Shown here: piece after piece, positions 39,488 through 48,043 of the stretch
How positions within the stretch are numbered: position 1 is the first letter of the stretch
How the letters are laid out: every line of letters starts with the position of its first letter
From: Aquisalimonas lutea
Lineage (GTDB): Bacteria; Pseudomonadota; Gammaproteobacteria; Nitrococcales; Aquisalimonadaceae
Length of the DNA: 64,000 bases
Assembly: GCF_030409225.1 (NCBI RefSeq)
Contig: NZ_JAUFPK010000001.1
Location: forward strand, 101,230-165,229
Direction of reading: 5' to 3'
The notes under the pieces: generated by a model
Told to the model about the DNA's origin: nothing
Seen by the model: only the letters and a program-made list of their open reading frames with translations
The model's database searches: none
Program-made: the position numbers and the translations under genes

Positions 39488-40432
39488 ATGAGCGTTCGCC
39501 TCGGGGTCGTCATGGACCCCATCGACCACATCAAGCCCTGGAAGGACACCACGTTCGCGCTGCTGCTCGCCGCCCAGGCCCGCGGCTGGGAACTCCACTA
39601 CCTGGAGCTGGGCGACCTGTTCCTGCGTGACGGCGAGGCCTGGGGCCATACGCGCCCGGTGACCGTGCGCGACCGCAGGACGGACTGGTACGAGCTCGGT
39701 CCCGGGGCATCGCTGCCCCTGGGCGATCTGGACATCATCCTCATGCGCAAGGACCCGCCGGTGGACGCGGCGTTCACCTACGCCACCCACCTGCTGGAAC
39801 GTGCCGAGGCCGCCGGCGCACGCGTGGTCAACCGGCCGGCCGCACTGCGGGACGCCAACGAGAAGCTGTTCACCGCCCATTTCCCGGAATGCTGTGCACC
39901 GACCCTGGTGGACAGCGCGCCGCAACGCCTGCGGGCGTTCATCAGCGAGCAGGGCAAGGCCGTGCTCAAGCCACTGGACGGCATGGGCGGGCGTTCCATC
40001 TTCGTGGTGGCCGACGGCGACCCCAACACCTCGGTGATCATCGATACGCTCACCGAGGGCGGCAGCCAGTACATCATGGCCCAGCGCTACCTGCCGGAGA
40101 TCCGCGACGGCGACAAGCGCATCCTGGTCATCGACGGCGAGCCGGTGGCCACCGCGCTGGCGCGCTTCCCCGCCGCCGGGGAGACCCGGGGCAATCTCGC
40201 CGCCGGCGGGCGCGGCGAGAGCGTCCCCCTGAGCGAGCGTGACCGGTGGATCTGCCGCCAGGTCGCTCCGGCGCTGGTCGCCCGGGGCCTGCGCTTCGTC
40301 GGCCTGGACGTCATCGGCGAGTTCCTCACCGAGATCAACGTCACCAGCCCCACCTGCGTGCGGGAGCTGGATGCCCTGAACGGAAGCGATATCGGCGGCG
40401 ATCTCCTGGATCGCCTCGCTGCCGATCCATGA
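39488..40432 (+). CDS. gshB: Glutathione synthetase
   Basis: ATP-grasp ligase adding glycine to gamma-glutamylcysteine. Its 314 residues show VVMDPIDHIKPWKDTTFAL, the ATP-grasp motifs VLKPLDGMGGRSIF and AQRYLPEIRDGDKRI, and FLTEINVTSPTCVREL at the metal site. The start at 39488 is the family start. Its stop overlaps apbE by four bases. The pilG-gshB neighbourhood is the same as in Pseudomonas. Confidence 0.96.
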   Translation: MSVRLGVVMDPIDHIKPWKDTTFALLLAAQARGWELHYLELGDLFLRDGEAWGHTRPVTVRDRRTDWYELGPGASLPLGDLDIILMRKDPPVDAAFTYATHLLERAEAAGARVVNRPAALRDANEKLFTAHFPECCAPTLVDSAPQRLRAFISEQGKAVLKPLDGMGGRSIFVVADGDPNTSVIIDTLTEGGSQYIMAQRYLPEIRDGDKRILVIDGEPVATALARFPAAGETRGNLAAGGRGESVPLSERDRWICRQVAPALVARGLRFVGLDVIGEFLTEINVTSPTCVRELDALNGSDIGGDLLDRLAADP

Positions 40433-41493
40433 CCCCGGGGCAGCGGATACGCCGCGCCGGGCGCCGCCTGCTGGCCCTCGGCCTGGCGGCCGCTGTCCTG
40501 GCGGCGTGCAGCGGCGAACCCGATGTCCATCACCGGCGCATGCTGGTGTTCGGAACCATGGTGGACATCAGCCTCTACGGGCTTCCCGACGACCGGGCGG
40601 AGCCGCTGCTGGCCGAGATGGAGGCGCACCTGCGGCAGCGCCATGACGCCTGGCACGCGTGGGAGGACAGCGCCCTGACCCGTTTCAACGAGCAGCTCCG
40701 GAAGGAGGGGCGGGCCCGCATCCACGGCCCCCTGCGCCCGCTTTTCGACCAGGGTCTGCCCCTGGCCCGGCGCACCGGTTACCGCTTCGACCCGGGCATC
40801 GGCGCACTGGCCCGGGCCTGGGGGTTCCACGGCGACCTCTCCGGCGAGGCACAGCCGCCGTCCGATGCGTTCCTGCGGGACTGGCGCGCGCACCCCCACA
40901 GCGCCGCGGACCTGGAGCGCGACGGCGACATGGTGACCACCGATACCCGCGACATGCGCCTGGATTTCGGTGCCGTCGCCAAGGGCATCGCCCTGGCGGA
41001 GGTCCACGAGCAGCTGGCGGCGACGGAGGTGGATGCCGGCATCGTCAATGCCGGGGGCGACCTGGTGACCATCCGGCAGCCGGGGCAGCGCCGCTGGCGC
41101 ATCGGCATACGTCATCCCGAGGCCGAGGGCGTGGTCGGCACCCTAAGCGTCGACGCCGACGAGGCAGTGTTCACCTCCGGCGACTACGAGCGCCGCTTCG
41201 AGCACGAAGGCAATCGCTACCATCACATTCTCGATCCGGACACCGGGCGGCCGGCGCGGGGGCTGCGGGCGGTGACGGTCATCCACGAGGATCCGGCCCT
41301 GGCCGACGCGGCGGCCACGGCGCTCATGGTGGCCGGCCCCGATGACTGGCGGCGCGTGGCGGCGGAGCTGGAGCTCGACCACGTGCTGGTGATCACGCCG
41401 CAACAGCGGGTCCGGGCGACACCAGCCATGGCGCGGCGGCTGGACCCCGACCGGGAGGCCGACATGACGTTCGAGACCGTCGAGCTGCCATGA
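40429..41493 (+). CDS. apbE: FAD:protein FMN transferase (lipoprotein)
   Basis: Attaches FMN covalently to threonine of exported or membrane flavoproteins. The 354 residues start with a lipoprotein signal whose lipobox LAAC gives Cys27, so it is anchored facing the periplasm. ApbE motifs include MLVFGTMVDISLYG, RLDFGAVAKGIALAEVHE, GIVNAGGDL and DPDTGRPARGL. It overlaps gshB upstream and the NusG-II gene downstream by four bases each. No Nqr, Rnf or other obvious flavinylation target lies in the window. Confidence 0.93.
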   Translation: MTPGQRIRRAGRRLLALGLAAAVLAACSGEPDVHHRRMLVFGTMVDISLYGLPDDRAEPLLAEMEAHLRQRHDAWHAWEDSALTRFNEQLRKEGRARIHGPLRPLFDQGLPLARRTGYRFDPGIGALARAWGFHGDLSGEAQPPSDAFLRDWRAHPHSAADLERDGDMVTTDTRDMRLDFGAVAKGIALAEVHEQLAATEVDAGIVNAGGDLVTIRQPGQRRWRIGIRHPEAEGVVGTLSVDADEAVFTSGDYERRFEHEGNRYHHILDPDTGRPARGLRAVTVIHEDPALADAAATALMVAGPDDWRRVAAELELDHVLVITPQQRVRATPAMARRLDPDREADMTFETVELP

Positions 41494-41855
41494 CCCGCGT
41501 GGACATCGCCATCCTGGTCCTGGCGATGGCCGGCACGGCAACGCTGTACATGGCGCTGTGGCAGCCCGGGGGCAGCGCGGCCCGGTACGCCACGGTCCGG
41601 GTCGAGGACGAGACCGTGCTGCGCATCGACCTCCGCCGGGACGGGGTCCACGCCGTGGAGGGCCCCCTGGGCACCACACGCATCCAGGTCAGCGAGGGCC
41701 GGGTCCGCGTCACCGACTCCCCGGGCCGGCGCAGGATCTGTGTCCGCGACGGCTGGCTGGACCGCCCCGGGGCCGCGACGGTCTGCCTGCCCAACCGGGT
41801 CGTCGTCGCCATCCCCGGCACCACGGAGACGGAACTGGATGGCATTACCTGGTAG
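41490..41855 (+). CDS. NusG domain II-containing small membrane protein
   Basis: A 121-residue protein with one N-terminal membrane anchor (about 5-23, VDIAILVLAMAGTATLYMAL). A NusG domain II-like beta domain with RICVRDGWLDRPGAATVCLPNRVVV, including two cysteines, follows. Such proteins recur beside ApbE and Gx transporter genes in extracytoplasmic flavin systems; the exact role is unknown. It overlaps apbE by four bases and the Gx gene by 17. Not a transcription factor despite the domain name. Confidence 0.82.
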   Translation: MTRVDIAILVLAMAGTATLYMALWQPGGSAARYATVRVEDETVLRIDLRRDGVHAVEGPLGTTRIQVSEGRVRVTDSPGRRRICVRDGWLDRPGAATVCLPNRVVVAIPGTTETELDGITW

Positions 41856-42408
41856 GCATCCGGCAGCGCCCGCGCGGCTGTCGCGGACACTGACCCCGGA
41901 GCGCTCGGACCTCCGGGTGGCGCACCTGGCGGCGCTGGCCGTGGCCATCCACGTGGCGGAGGCCGTCATCCCCAGCCCGATCCCGGGCGTCCGCCCGGGG
42001 CTGGCCAACATCGTCGTGGTCGTGGTGCTGCAGCGCTTCGGCGCAGGCACCGCGGCCTGGGTGGCCCTGCTGCGGGTCGTGGCCGGGGGGCTGCTGCTGG
42101 GCACCTTTCTCGCGCCCACGTTCCTGCTCAGCCTCACCGGCGCCGGCGCGGCCGCCGCCACGCTCGCCGCGGCATGCCGCATCCCGGGGATCGGCACGGT
42201 GGGCCTGAGCCTGCTGGCAAGCCTCGCCCACGTCAGCGGCCAGTTCCTCCTGGCCTGGCAGTGGCTGGTGCCCCACCCGTCGCTGCCGGTAATTCTGCCG
42301 GTGCTGCTCACCGCTGCGATCGCCACCGGCTGTGTCAATGGTATGATAGCGGCGAGTCTGCTGCGGCGGCTCGACAGTGACGGCAGGGACCCCCGACGAC
42401 CCACATGA
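41839..42408 (+). CDS. Gx transporter family integral membrane protein
   Basis: A 189-residue polytopic protein related to heptaprenyl diphosphate synthase component I / ECF S-like 'Gx transporter' families. About five hydrophobic helices can be seen, with ALAVAIHVAEAVIPSPIPG and GLANIVVVVVLQRFG typical. Found with ApbE and NusG-II proteins, it is suspected to carry a quinone- or flavin-related substrate, but this is unproven. The ATG at 41839 lies inside the previous gene; a later start is possible. Overlaps tonB by four bases. Confidence 0.8.
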   Translation: MALPGRHPAAPARLSRTLTPERSDLRVAHLAALAVAIHVAEAVIPSPIPGVRPGLANIVVVVVLQRFGAGTAAWVALLRVVAGGLLLGTFLAPTFLLSLTGAGAAAATLAAACRIPGIGTVGLSLLASLAHVSGQFLLAWQWLVPHPSLPVILPVLLTAAIATGCVNGMIAASLLRRLDSDGRDPRRPT

Positions 42409-43262
42409 GCAAGCCGCGCATCAACCCCGGCGACCGCCTCGGCATGACCCTGTTCATGGCCGCTGCCCTCCACGGCGCGGTCATCCTGGGCGTGGGCTTC
42501 ACCATCGCCCCGGGCCGGCCGGACACGCCGCCGCTCATCGAGATCACCCTGGCGCAGTCCCCTTCCGAGGAAGCCCCCGAGGACTACGACTTCCTGGCAC
42601 CGGACGACCAGCAGGGCGGCGGCACCGCCGAGGAGGCCATGCGCCCGTCGGAGCCGAGCTCGCTGCTCCCCGACCCCCGGGACATGAGCGATGCCGTCTC
42701 CGCGGCGCCGGAGCGCCAGCCGGATCCCGCCGCCGACGACAGTCGCACCGTCACCACGGACGAGGCCGACGAGCAGGTACCGGATCCGGAGGTCAACGAG
42801 CCGCAGCCGGAGCACTCGCCCAACCGCGACATGATCCAGGCGAACGAGCAAGTCGCCCGGGACATCGCCGACACCAGCCAGCGCATCGACTGGGACGCGC
42901 GCTACCCCTCCAAGCGCCGCATCAACGCCCGCACCCGCGCCCACGACGCAGCGGCCTACATGCAGGGGTGGATCGAGCGCATCGAGCAGGTGGGCAATCT
43001 CAACTACCCGGACGAGGCGCGCCGCCGGCAGCTCTCCGGCCGGCTCATCGTGGAGGTGACGCTGGCTCCCGACGGCGAGGTCGTCGAGATCAAGATCCTG
43101 GAGAAATCCGCCCATGCCGTCCTGGATCAGGCGGCCCGGCGCGTGGTGGAGCTGGCCGGGCCCTTTCCGTCCATTCCCGAGGACGTCCTCGACGGCAAGG
43201 ACCAGCTGGTCATCACCCGGACCTGGCAGTTCGAGAGCGACGGCGAGCTGCAGGCACGTTAA
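42405..43262 (+). CDS. tonB: TonB energy-transducing protein
   Basis: A 285-residue protein with an N-terminal membrane anchor (about 13-35), a linker and a C-terminal TonB domain (about 195-285, NLNYPDEARRRQLSGRL, VEVTLAPDGEVVEI). The linker is rich in Asp, Glu and Pro rather than the usual Pro-Lys repeats, in keeping with a salt-adapted proteome. No ExbB/ExbD or receptor lies nearby. The equivalent P. aeruginosa position holds tonB3, linked to pilus assembly and twitching, which fits its place next to the Chp genes. Confidence 0.9.
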   Translation: MSKPRINPGDRLGMTLFMAAALHGAVILGVGFTIAPGRPDTPPLIEITLAQSPSEEAPEDYDFLAPDDQQGGGTAEEAMRPSEPSSLLPDPRDMSDAVSAAPERQPDPAADDSRTVTTDEADEQVPDPEVNEPQPEHSPNRDMIQANEQVARDIADTSQRIDWDARYPSKRRINARTRAHDAAAYMQGWIERIEQVGNLNYPDEARRRQLSGRLIVEVTLAPDGEVVEIKILEKSAHAVLDQAARRVVELAGPFPSIPEDVLDGKDQLVITRTWQFESDGELQAR

Positions 43263-43373
43263 GGACGACGGGTTCCCGCGTGCTCCTGCGCGCCGCCGCC
43301 GTACCTCCGGGCGCGGCGGCTGTCGAGTAACCGCTATTGAGCCGCCGCCATGCACTGACGGATACTGTGACCC

Positions 43374-43937
43374 ATGGACGAACAAGCTTCCCTGACCAAT
43401 CATTTCCTCATCGCCATGCCGACGCTGGAAGACCCCAACTTCCACCAGGCCGTGGCCTACCTGTGCGAGCACAACGCCGAGGGGGGACTGGGCATCATCA
43501 TCAACCGCCCCACCGACGTCACCCTGGGGGAGCTGCTGGAGCACTTGGAGATCGAGCCGGTGTCCGCAGCGATCGCCGGCCAGACCGTCTACATGGGCGG
43601 GCCGGTGCAGCGCGAGCGCGGCTTCGTGCTGCACAGCCCGGACAGCGAATGGGACTCGAGCCTGCAGGTCTCGGATCACGTCAGCGTCACGACGTCCCGG
43701 GACATTCTCGCCGCCATCGCCCGCGGCGAAGGCCCCCGGCGCTACCTGGTGGCGCTCGGCTACGCGGGCTGGGAGGCGGGCCAGCTGGAGCAGGAGCTGG
43801 CGCAGAACGCCTGGCTCAACGGCCCCGCCGACCCGGATATCATTTTCGAGCGCGACAGCGGCGAACGCTGGCAGGCCGCCGCGGCACTGCTCGGCGTCGA
43901 CATGACCCTGCTGTCGTCCGACGCCGGGCACGCGTGA
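43374..43937 (+). CDS. yqgE: YqgE/AlgH family protein
   Basis: A 187-residue cytosolic protein of unknown biochemical role. Family motifs are LTNHFLIAMPTLEDPNF, YLCEHNAEGGLGIIINRP, VYMGGPVQRERGFVLH and LGYAGWEAGQLEQELAQNAW. It overlaps ruvX by four bases (GTGA), a pairing kept across Gammaproteobacteria. Preceded by a 111-base gap that holds a weak GC hairpin and presumably its own promoter. Confidence 0.94.
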   Translation: MDEQASLTNHFLIAMPTLEDPNFHQAVAYLCEHNAEGGLGIIINRPTDVTLGELLEHLEIEPVSAAIAGQTVYMGGPVQRERGFVLHSPDSEWDSSLQVSDHVSVTTSRDILAAIARGEGPRRYLVALGYAGWEAGQLEQELAQNAWLNGPADPDIIFERDSGERWQAAAALLGVDMTLLSSDAGHA

Positions 43938-44380
43938 CGGCCAGTCGGGACACTAGCACGCTGCTCGGCTTCGACTACGGGCGTCGCCGGATCGGCGTCG
44001 CCGTCGGCGAGACTGTCACCGGGGGTGCCCGCCCCCTGACCACGCTGCCCTGCGCCGCCGAGGGCAAGCCCGACTGGCACGCCATCGAGGCGATCATCCG
44101 CGAATGGCAGCCCGGGGCGATGGTGGTCGGCCGCCCGGAACACGCCGACGGCACGGCGAACGCGGTCACCCTGGGCGCGGAACGCTTCGCCCGCCAGCTC
44201 GAGGGCCGTTTCGGTATCACCGTGCACCTGGTGGACGAGCGCCTCAGCTCCCGCGAGGCGGAGCAGCGGCTGGCCGCGCGCGGCCGGCGCAGGCCGGCTC
44301 GCGGCAGCGGTGACGCCCTTGATAGCATGGCCGCTTGTGTCATTCTGGAAACCTGGCTAGCGGATGATCCCCATGAGTGA
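43934..44380 (+). CDS. ruvX: Putative pre-16S rRNA nuclease YqgF / RuvX
   Basis: RNase H-fold protein of 148 residues needed for 16S rRNA 5'-end maturation in E. coli. LGFDYGRRRIGVAVGE holds the first catalytic Asp, VVGRPEHADGT the middle motif and VDERLSSREAE the conserved Asp-Glu. GTG start at 43934 is set by overlap with the yqgE stop and family length. It overlaps pyrR. Confidence 0.94.
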   Translation: MTASRDTSTLLGFDYGRRRIGVAVGETVTGGARPLTTLPCAAEGKPDWHAIEAIIREWQPGAMVVGRPEHADGTANAVTLGAERFARQLEGRFGITVHLVDERLSSREAEQRLAARGRRRPARGSGDALDSMAACVILETWLADDPHE

Positions 44381-44879
44381 GCTCGCCCCGGTCCCTTCCC
44401 TGCTCGATCGCATGCGCGACGACCTGCAGGCCCTGCTGCACCGGCGCGGCATCCACGACCCGGCCATGATCGGCATCCACTCCGGCGGCGCCTGGGTGGC
44501 CCACGAGCTGCACCGCCGCCTCGACGTCGGCACCCCCCTGGGCACGCTGGATATCGCCTTCTACCGCGACGACGTGGGCACGCGCGGCGTGCATCCGCAG
44601 GTCCGGCCGTCCAACCTGCCGTTCGCCGTGGACGACCGCGACATCGTCTTGGTGGACGACGTCCTCTACAGCGGCCGCACCGTCCGCGCCGCGCTCAACG
44701 AGATCTTCGATTTCGGGCGCCCCCGGCGGGTTCTGCTGGCCGTGCTGGTGGACCGCGGCGAACGGGAGCTACCCATCGCCGCCGACGTCGTCGGCACGCG
44801 CATCACTCTCGACCAGGGCCAGCGCGTCAAGCTGCACGGCCCGGACCCCCTGGAGCTGACCATTCAGGACGCCGCATGA
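44373..44879 (+). CDS. pyrR: Bifunctional pyr regulator / uracil phosphoribosyltransferase PyrR
   Basis: Type I phosphoribosyltransferase fold, 168 residues. [13 protein letters not shown] is the pyrophosphate loop and [18 protein letters not shown] the PRPP motif. In Gram-positives PyrR binds pyr mRNA; in Pseudomonas its function is less clear. ATG at 44373 (MSELAPVP) fits homologues; an ATG at 44364 is also possible. Overlaps ruvX and pyrB. Confidence 0.92.
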   Translation: MSELAPVPSLLDRMRDDLQALLHRRGIHDPAMIGIHSGGAWVAHELHRRLDVGTPLGTLDIAFYRDDVGTRGVHPQVRPSNLPFAVDDRDIVLVDDVLYSGRTVRAALNEIFDFGRPRRVLLAVLVDRGERELPIAADVVGTRITLDQGQRVKLHGPDPLELTIQDAA

Positions 44880-45856
44880 GCCGACGGGACATCCAGCTTG
44901 ACGACCAGGGCCGCCTGCGCCATTTCCTGACCACCGAAGGGCTGCCCCGGGACCTGCTCGAGCGCATTCTCGACACCGCGGCCTCGTTCACCGGGGTCAT
45001 CGAGAAGTCCATCAAGACGGTCCCGCTGCTGCGTGGGCGCACCGTCATGAACCTCTTCTTCGAGGCCAGCACGCGCACCCGCACCACCTTCGAGCTCGCC
45101 GCCAAGCGCCTGTCGGCGGACGTGCTCAACCTGGACATGGGCAGCTCGTCCGCGGTCAAGGGGGAGAGCCTGCTGGACACCCTGCGCAACCTGGAGGCGA
45201 TGCAGTGCGACATGTTCGTGGTGCGGCACGCCGACAGCGGCGCAGCGCACTTCATCGCCGAGCACGTGGGTGACGACGTGGCCGTGGTCAACGCCGGCGA
45301 CGGCCGGCACGCCCACCCCACCCAGGCGATGCTGGACATGTACACCATCCGCCGCCACAAGGGCGACTTCGAGCCCCTGCGCGTGGCCATCGTCGGCGAC
45401 ATCCTGCACTCGCGGGTCGCCCGCTCCCAGATCCACGCACTCAACGGCCTGGGCGCCGGCGAGGTCCGGGTAGTGGCGCCGCGCACGCTGCTGCCGCGGG
45501 ATGTCGAGCGCCTCGGCGTGCACGTCTACCACGAGATCGAGGCCGGGCTGCGGGACGTGGACGTGGTCATCACCCTGCGGCTGCAGCGCGAGCGCATGCA
45601 GGGCGCCCTGCTGCCCAGCGAGCAGGAGTACTACCAGCTCTACGGCATCAGCCGGGAGCGGCTGGCGCTGGCGGCCCCGGACGCCATCGTCATGCACCCG
45701 GGCCCCATCAACCGGGGCGTCGAGATCGAGTCCGCCGTGGCGGACGGGCCCCATTCCGTGATTCTCAACCAGGTCACCAACGGCATCGCCGTGCGCATGG
45801 CGGTCATGTCCATGTGCCTGGAAGGCCGCGGCAGCCGCGCCGAGGAGGACGAATGA
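44876..45856 (+). CDS. pyrB: Aspartate carbamoyltransferase catalytic chain
   Basis: Condenses carbamoyl phosphate with aspartate in pyrimidine synthesis. The 326 residues carry [18 protein letters not shown] (carbamoyl-phosphate site), [14 protein letters not shown], the [12 protein letters not shown] motif and [13 protein letters not shown]-terminus is extended relative to E. coli PyrB, as in the Pseudomonas enzyme that associates with an inactive dihydroorotase. Overlaps pyrR and pyrC' by four bases each, which favours equal production. Confidence 0.96.
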   Translation: MSRRDIQLDDQGRLRHFLTTEGLPRDLLERILDTAASFTGVIEKSIKTVPLLRGRTVMNLFFEASTRTRTTFELAAKRLSADVLNLDMGSSSAVKGESLLDTLRNLEAMQCDMFVVRHADSGAAHFIAEHVGDDVAVVNAGDGRHAHPTQAMLDMYTIRRHKGDFEPLRVAIVGDILHSRVARSQIHALNGLGAGEVRVVAPRTLLPRDVERLGVHVYHEIEAGLRDVDVVITLRLQRERMQGALLPSEQEYYQLYGISRERLALAAPDAIVMHPGPINRGVEIESAVADGPHSVILNQVTNGIAVRMAVMSMCLEGRGSRAEEDE

Positions 45857-47148
45857 GCGCCAGCGTGCACATCCGGGGCGGGCGCGTACTGTGCCCGGCC
45901 CAGGGCATCGACCGCAGCACCGACGTATTCGTCGGCGACGGCCGCATCCTGGCCCTGGGTGAGCCGCCCGAGGGTTTCCATGCCGGGCGCACCCTGGACG
46001 CCCGCGGCCTGCTGGTCCTGCCCGGCCTGGTGGATCTGGGCACCAACCTGCGCGAGCCGGGCGCGCGGCACAAGGCCGACATCGTCAGCGAGCTCCGCGC
46101 CGCCGCGGCGAGCGGCATCACCACGGTCTGTGCGTCGCCGGCGACGCGCCCCGCCGTGGACAACACGGCGGTCCTGGAGCTGGTCCAAGGCCAGGCGCAC
46201 AAGGCCGGCGCCAGCCGGCTGGTCCCCCTGGGGGCGCTCACGGCGGGCCTGGACGGCGAGCACCTCAGCCAGATGGCCGCCCTCAAGCGGGCCGGCTGTG
46301 TCGCCGTCAGCGACGGCGGCCAGCCGGTGGCGAACACGCTGGTCCTGCGGCGTGCGCTGGAGTACGCGGCCACCCACGATCTGCCGGTGATGGTCACGCC
46401 CCAGGACCCCGATCTCACCCGGGGCAGCAGCATGCACGAGGGCTGGATGGCGACCCGGCTGGGCATCGCGGGCATCCCCGTGGCGGCGGAAACCGTGGCC
46501 CTGGCACGCACCCTGGCCCTGGTCGAGGAAACCGGCGCCCGGGTGCATTTCATGCGCCTGTCCTCGACCCGCGGCGCCGAACTGGTGGCCCGGGCCCGGC
46601 GGGACGGCCTGCCGGTGAGCGCGGACGTGGCCATGCACCAGCTGTTTCTAACGGAGATGGACGCCAGCGGCTACAGCACGACGGCCAACGTCCTGCCGCC
46701 GCTGCGCGGCGAGCGTGACCGCGCGGCCCTGCGCCAGGCCGTGGCCGACGGCGTGATCCAGGCCGTGTGCTCGGACCATCAGCCCCACGACGCCGATGCC
46801 AAGGCCGTCCCCTTCGTCGCGGCAGAGCCCGGTGTCTCGGGCCTGGACACCCTGCTGGCCCTGGCGCTGCGCCTGGAGGACGAGGGGGCCCTGCCCCTGC
46901 TCACCGCCGTGGAACGGGTCACCAGCGGCCCAGCAGCGCTGCTGGGGCTGCCCGGCGGCACCCTGCGGCCCGGTGCCCCGGCGGATATCTGCCTGGTCGA
47001 TCCCCGGGCCCCCTGGTGGGTTACGCCGGAAGCGCTGTTCAGCCGCGGCCGTAACACACCGTTCGGGGGATGGGAGCTGACCGGGCGCGTCCGCCACACC
47101 CTGGTGGACGGCACCCCGGTCTACCCGGAGGAGACCGCGCCGGCGTGA
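45853..47148 (+). CDS. pyrC': Dihydroorotase-like non-catalytic subunit PyrC'
   Basis: A 431-residue amidohydrolase-fold protein. The zinc-binding H-x-H expected before LREPG is replaced by GTN (residues 63-65 in [12 protein letters not shown]). The other histidine motif reads VHFMRLSS, while [10 protein letters not shown] is kept. Loss of the metal ligands indicates no dihydroorotase activity. In Pseudomonas a similar PyrC' is needed to assemble active aspartate carbamoyltransferase, and coupling to pyrB here (ATGA) supports that role. An active dihydroorotase must lie elsewhere in the genome. Confidence 0.92.
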   Translation: MSASVHIRGGRVLCPAQGIDRSTDVFVGDGRILALGEPPEGFHAGRTLDARGLLVLPGLVDLGTNLREPGARHKADIVSELRAAAASGITTVCASPATRPAVDNTAVLELVQGQAHKAGASRLVPLGALTAGLDGEHLSQMAALKRAGCVAVSDGGQPVANTLVLRRALEYAATHDLPVMVTPQDPDLTRGSSMHEGWMATRLGIAGIPVAAETVALARTLALVEETGARVHFMRLSSTRGAELVARARRDGLPVSADVAMHQLFLTEMDASGYSTTANVLPPLRGERDRAALRQAVADGVIQAVCSDHQPHDADAKAVPFVAAEPGVSGLDTLLALALRLEDEGALPLLTAVERVTSGPAALLGLPGGTLRPGAPADICLVDPRAPWWVTPEALFSRGRNTPFGGWELTGRVRHTLVDGTPVYPEETAPA

Positions 47149-47825
47149 CCCGAGTCCTGGGCAACACGGAGCTGCCCGATGCCAGCCGGCTCCTGCGCGT
47201 GGCGGCGGACGGCGGCGCCTCCCCCGCAGCCGGGCAGTGGTATCGGCTGCAGGGGCCGGACCGGGATCTGGAGCTGCCGGTGCTGGACCACTCGCCGGCG
47301 GAAGGCTGGCTGGCCTTCCGCGCCCCGTCCGTGACCGCCGCCTGGGGCCGTGGAACCGGCTGCCGCCCGGCGGGCCCCTTCGGTGACACGATCCCCGCCG
47401 CCCCGGCCGGACGCGAGCTGGTGATCATCGCCGACACGGCGGGCCTGCCGGCCCTGCTGTTTGCCTGCCGGAACCTGGCGATCCACCTGGCGCTGGTCGG
47501 CCTGGGCGCAGACCCTGCGCCGTTCCGGTTGCGGCCGTCCCGGTACATGGTCCCGGGCCTCGCCGCCGGCGCCATTGCCGGCATCGGCGTACTGGAGGAC
47601 GCCGGCGTTGCCAGCCGCATCGCCCACGACGAGCCGTTGCCCGGCTGCCGCGAGGGGCCGCTGGCGTCGCTGGTGGACGAATGGCTGCGCAGCCGCGCGG
47701 CCCAGGACCGGTGGCAGACGGCCGCCGTCGTCGTCGGCACGCCGACCACCCTGGACGCCCTCCGCGATCATCTGCGCGGCCGCGTCGGTGAGCAGCACGA
47801 ACGGCCCGTCCCTGCCGCGGCCTAG
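47145..47825 (+). CDS. Hypothetical protein, degenerate PyrK/ferredoxin-reductase-like
   Basis: A 226-residue protein of no firm family. It starts with GTG overlapping the pyrC' stop. Weak likeness to PyrK/FNR proteins: GQWYRLQGP (usual GQFVxL), GRGTGCRPAGPFGD (usual GPLGxGF), VIIADTAGLPALLFACRNL (usual GGGxGxAPL) and VVVGTPTTLDAL near the C-terminus. The FAD-binding RxxS/T and the C-terminal cysteine cluster for a 2Fe-2S centre are missing. Function is not known; a structural partner in the pyrimidine enzyme complex is possible. Confidence 0.75.
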   Translation: MTRVLGNTELPDASRLLRVAADGGASPAAGQWYRLQGPDRDLELPVLDHSPAEGWLAFRAPSVTAAWGRGTGCRPAGPFGDTIPAAPAGRELVIIADTAGLPALLFACRNLAIHLALVGLGADPAPFRLRPSRYMVPGLAAGAIAGIGVLEDAGVASRIAHDEPLPGCREGPLASLVDEWLRSRAAQDRWQTAAVVVGTPTTLDALRDHLRGRVGEQHERPVPAAA

Positions 47826-47844
47826 CCGCGTCCGTCAGGCTTCC

Positions 47845-47864
47845 ACCATACGGTGCAGTATGGT
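47845..47864 (+). promoter_or_regulatory. Inverted repeat, candidate operator upstream of the acyl-CoA dehydrogenase
   Basis: ACCATAC-GGTGCA-GTATGGT is a perfect 7+7 inverted pair with a six-base spacer in the 218-base gap before the dehydrogenase gene. Size and symmetry suit a TetR-type fatty-acid repressor, but the sequence is not the known PsrA or FadR motif. Identity of the binding protein is unknown. Confidence 0.4.
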
Positions 47865-48043
47865 ACAAGTGTGACCAGGGTCTGCTCACGCACCCGGCGC
47901 CCGCACCCGGTGCGGACCCTGGCCTGACGGCGGTGATGCGTTGCGTCACTGCACCGCACGTCATGGAACCGACCGCGAAGGGTTCGCGGGTCAGCAGTCA
48001 TGTCACGCGCGGTGGCCCGCGCCGTATGACAGGGAGAATGGAC

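Noticed and set aside
41490-41855. Transcription elongation factor NusG
   Set aside because: Only a domain-II-like fold with a membrane anchor; no NGN domain or KOW motif, and its neighbours are ApbE and a Gx transporter.
41223-43931. A 902-codon minus-strand frame
   Set aside because: Opposite the apbE to yqgE genes, which are supported by motifs and overlaps.
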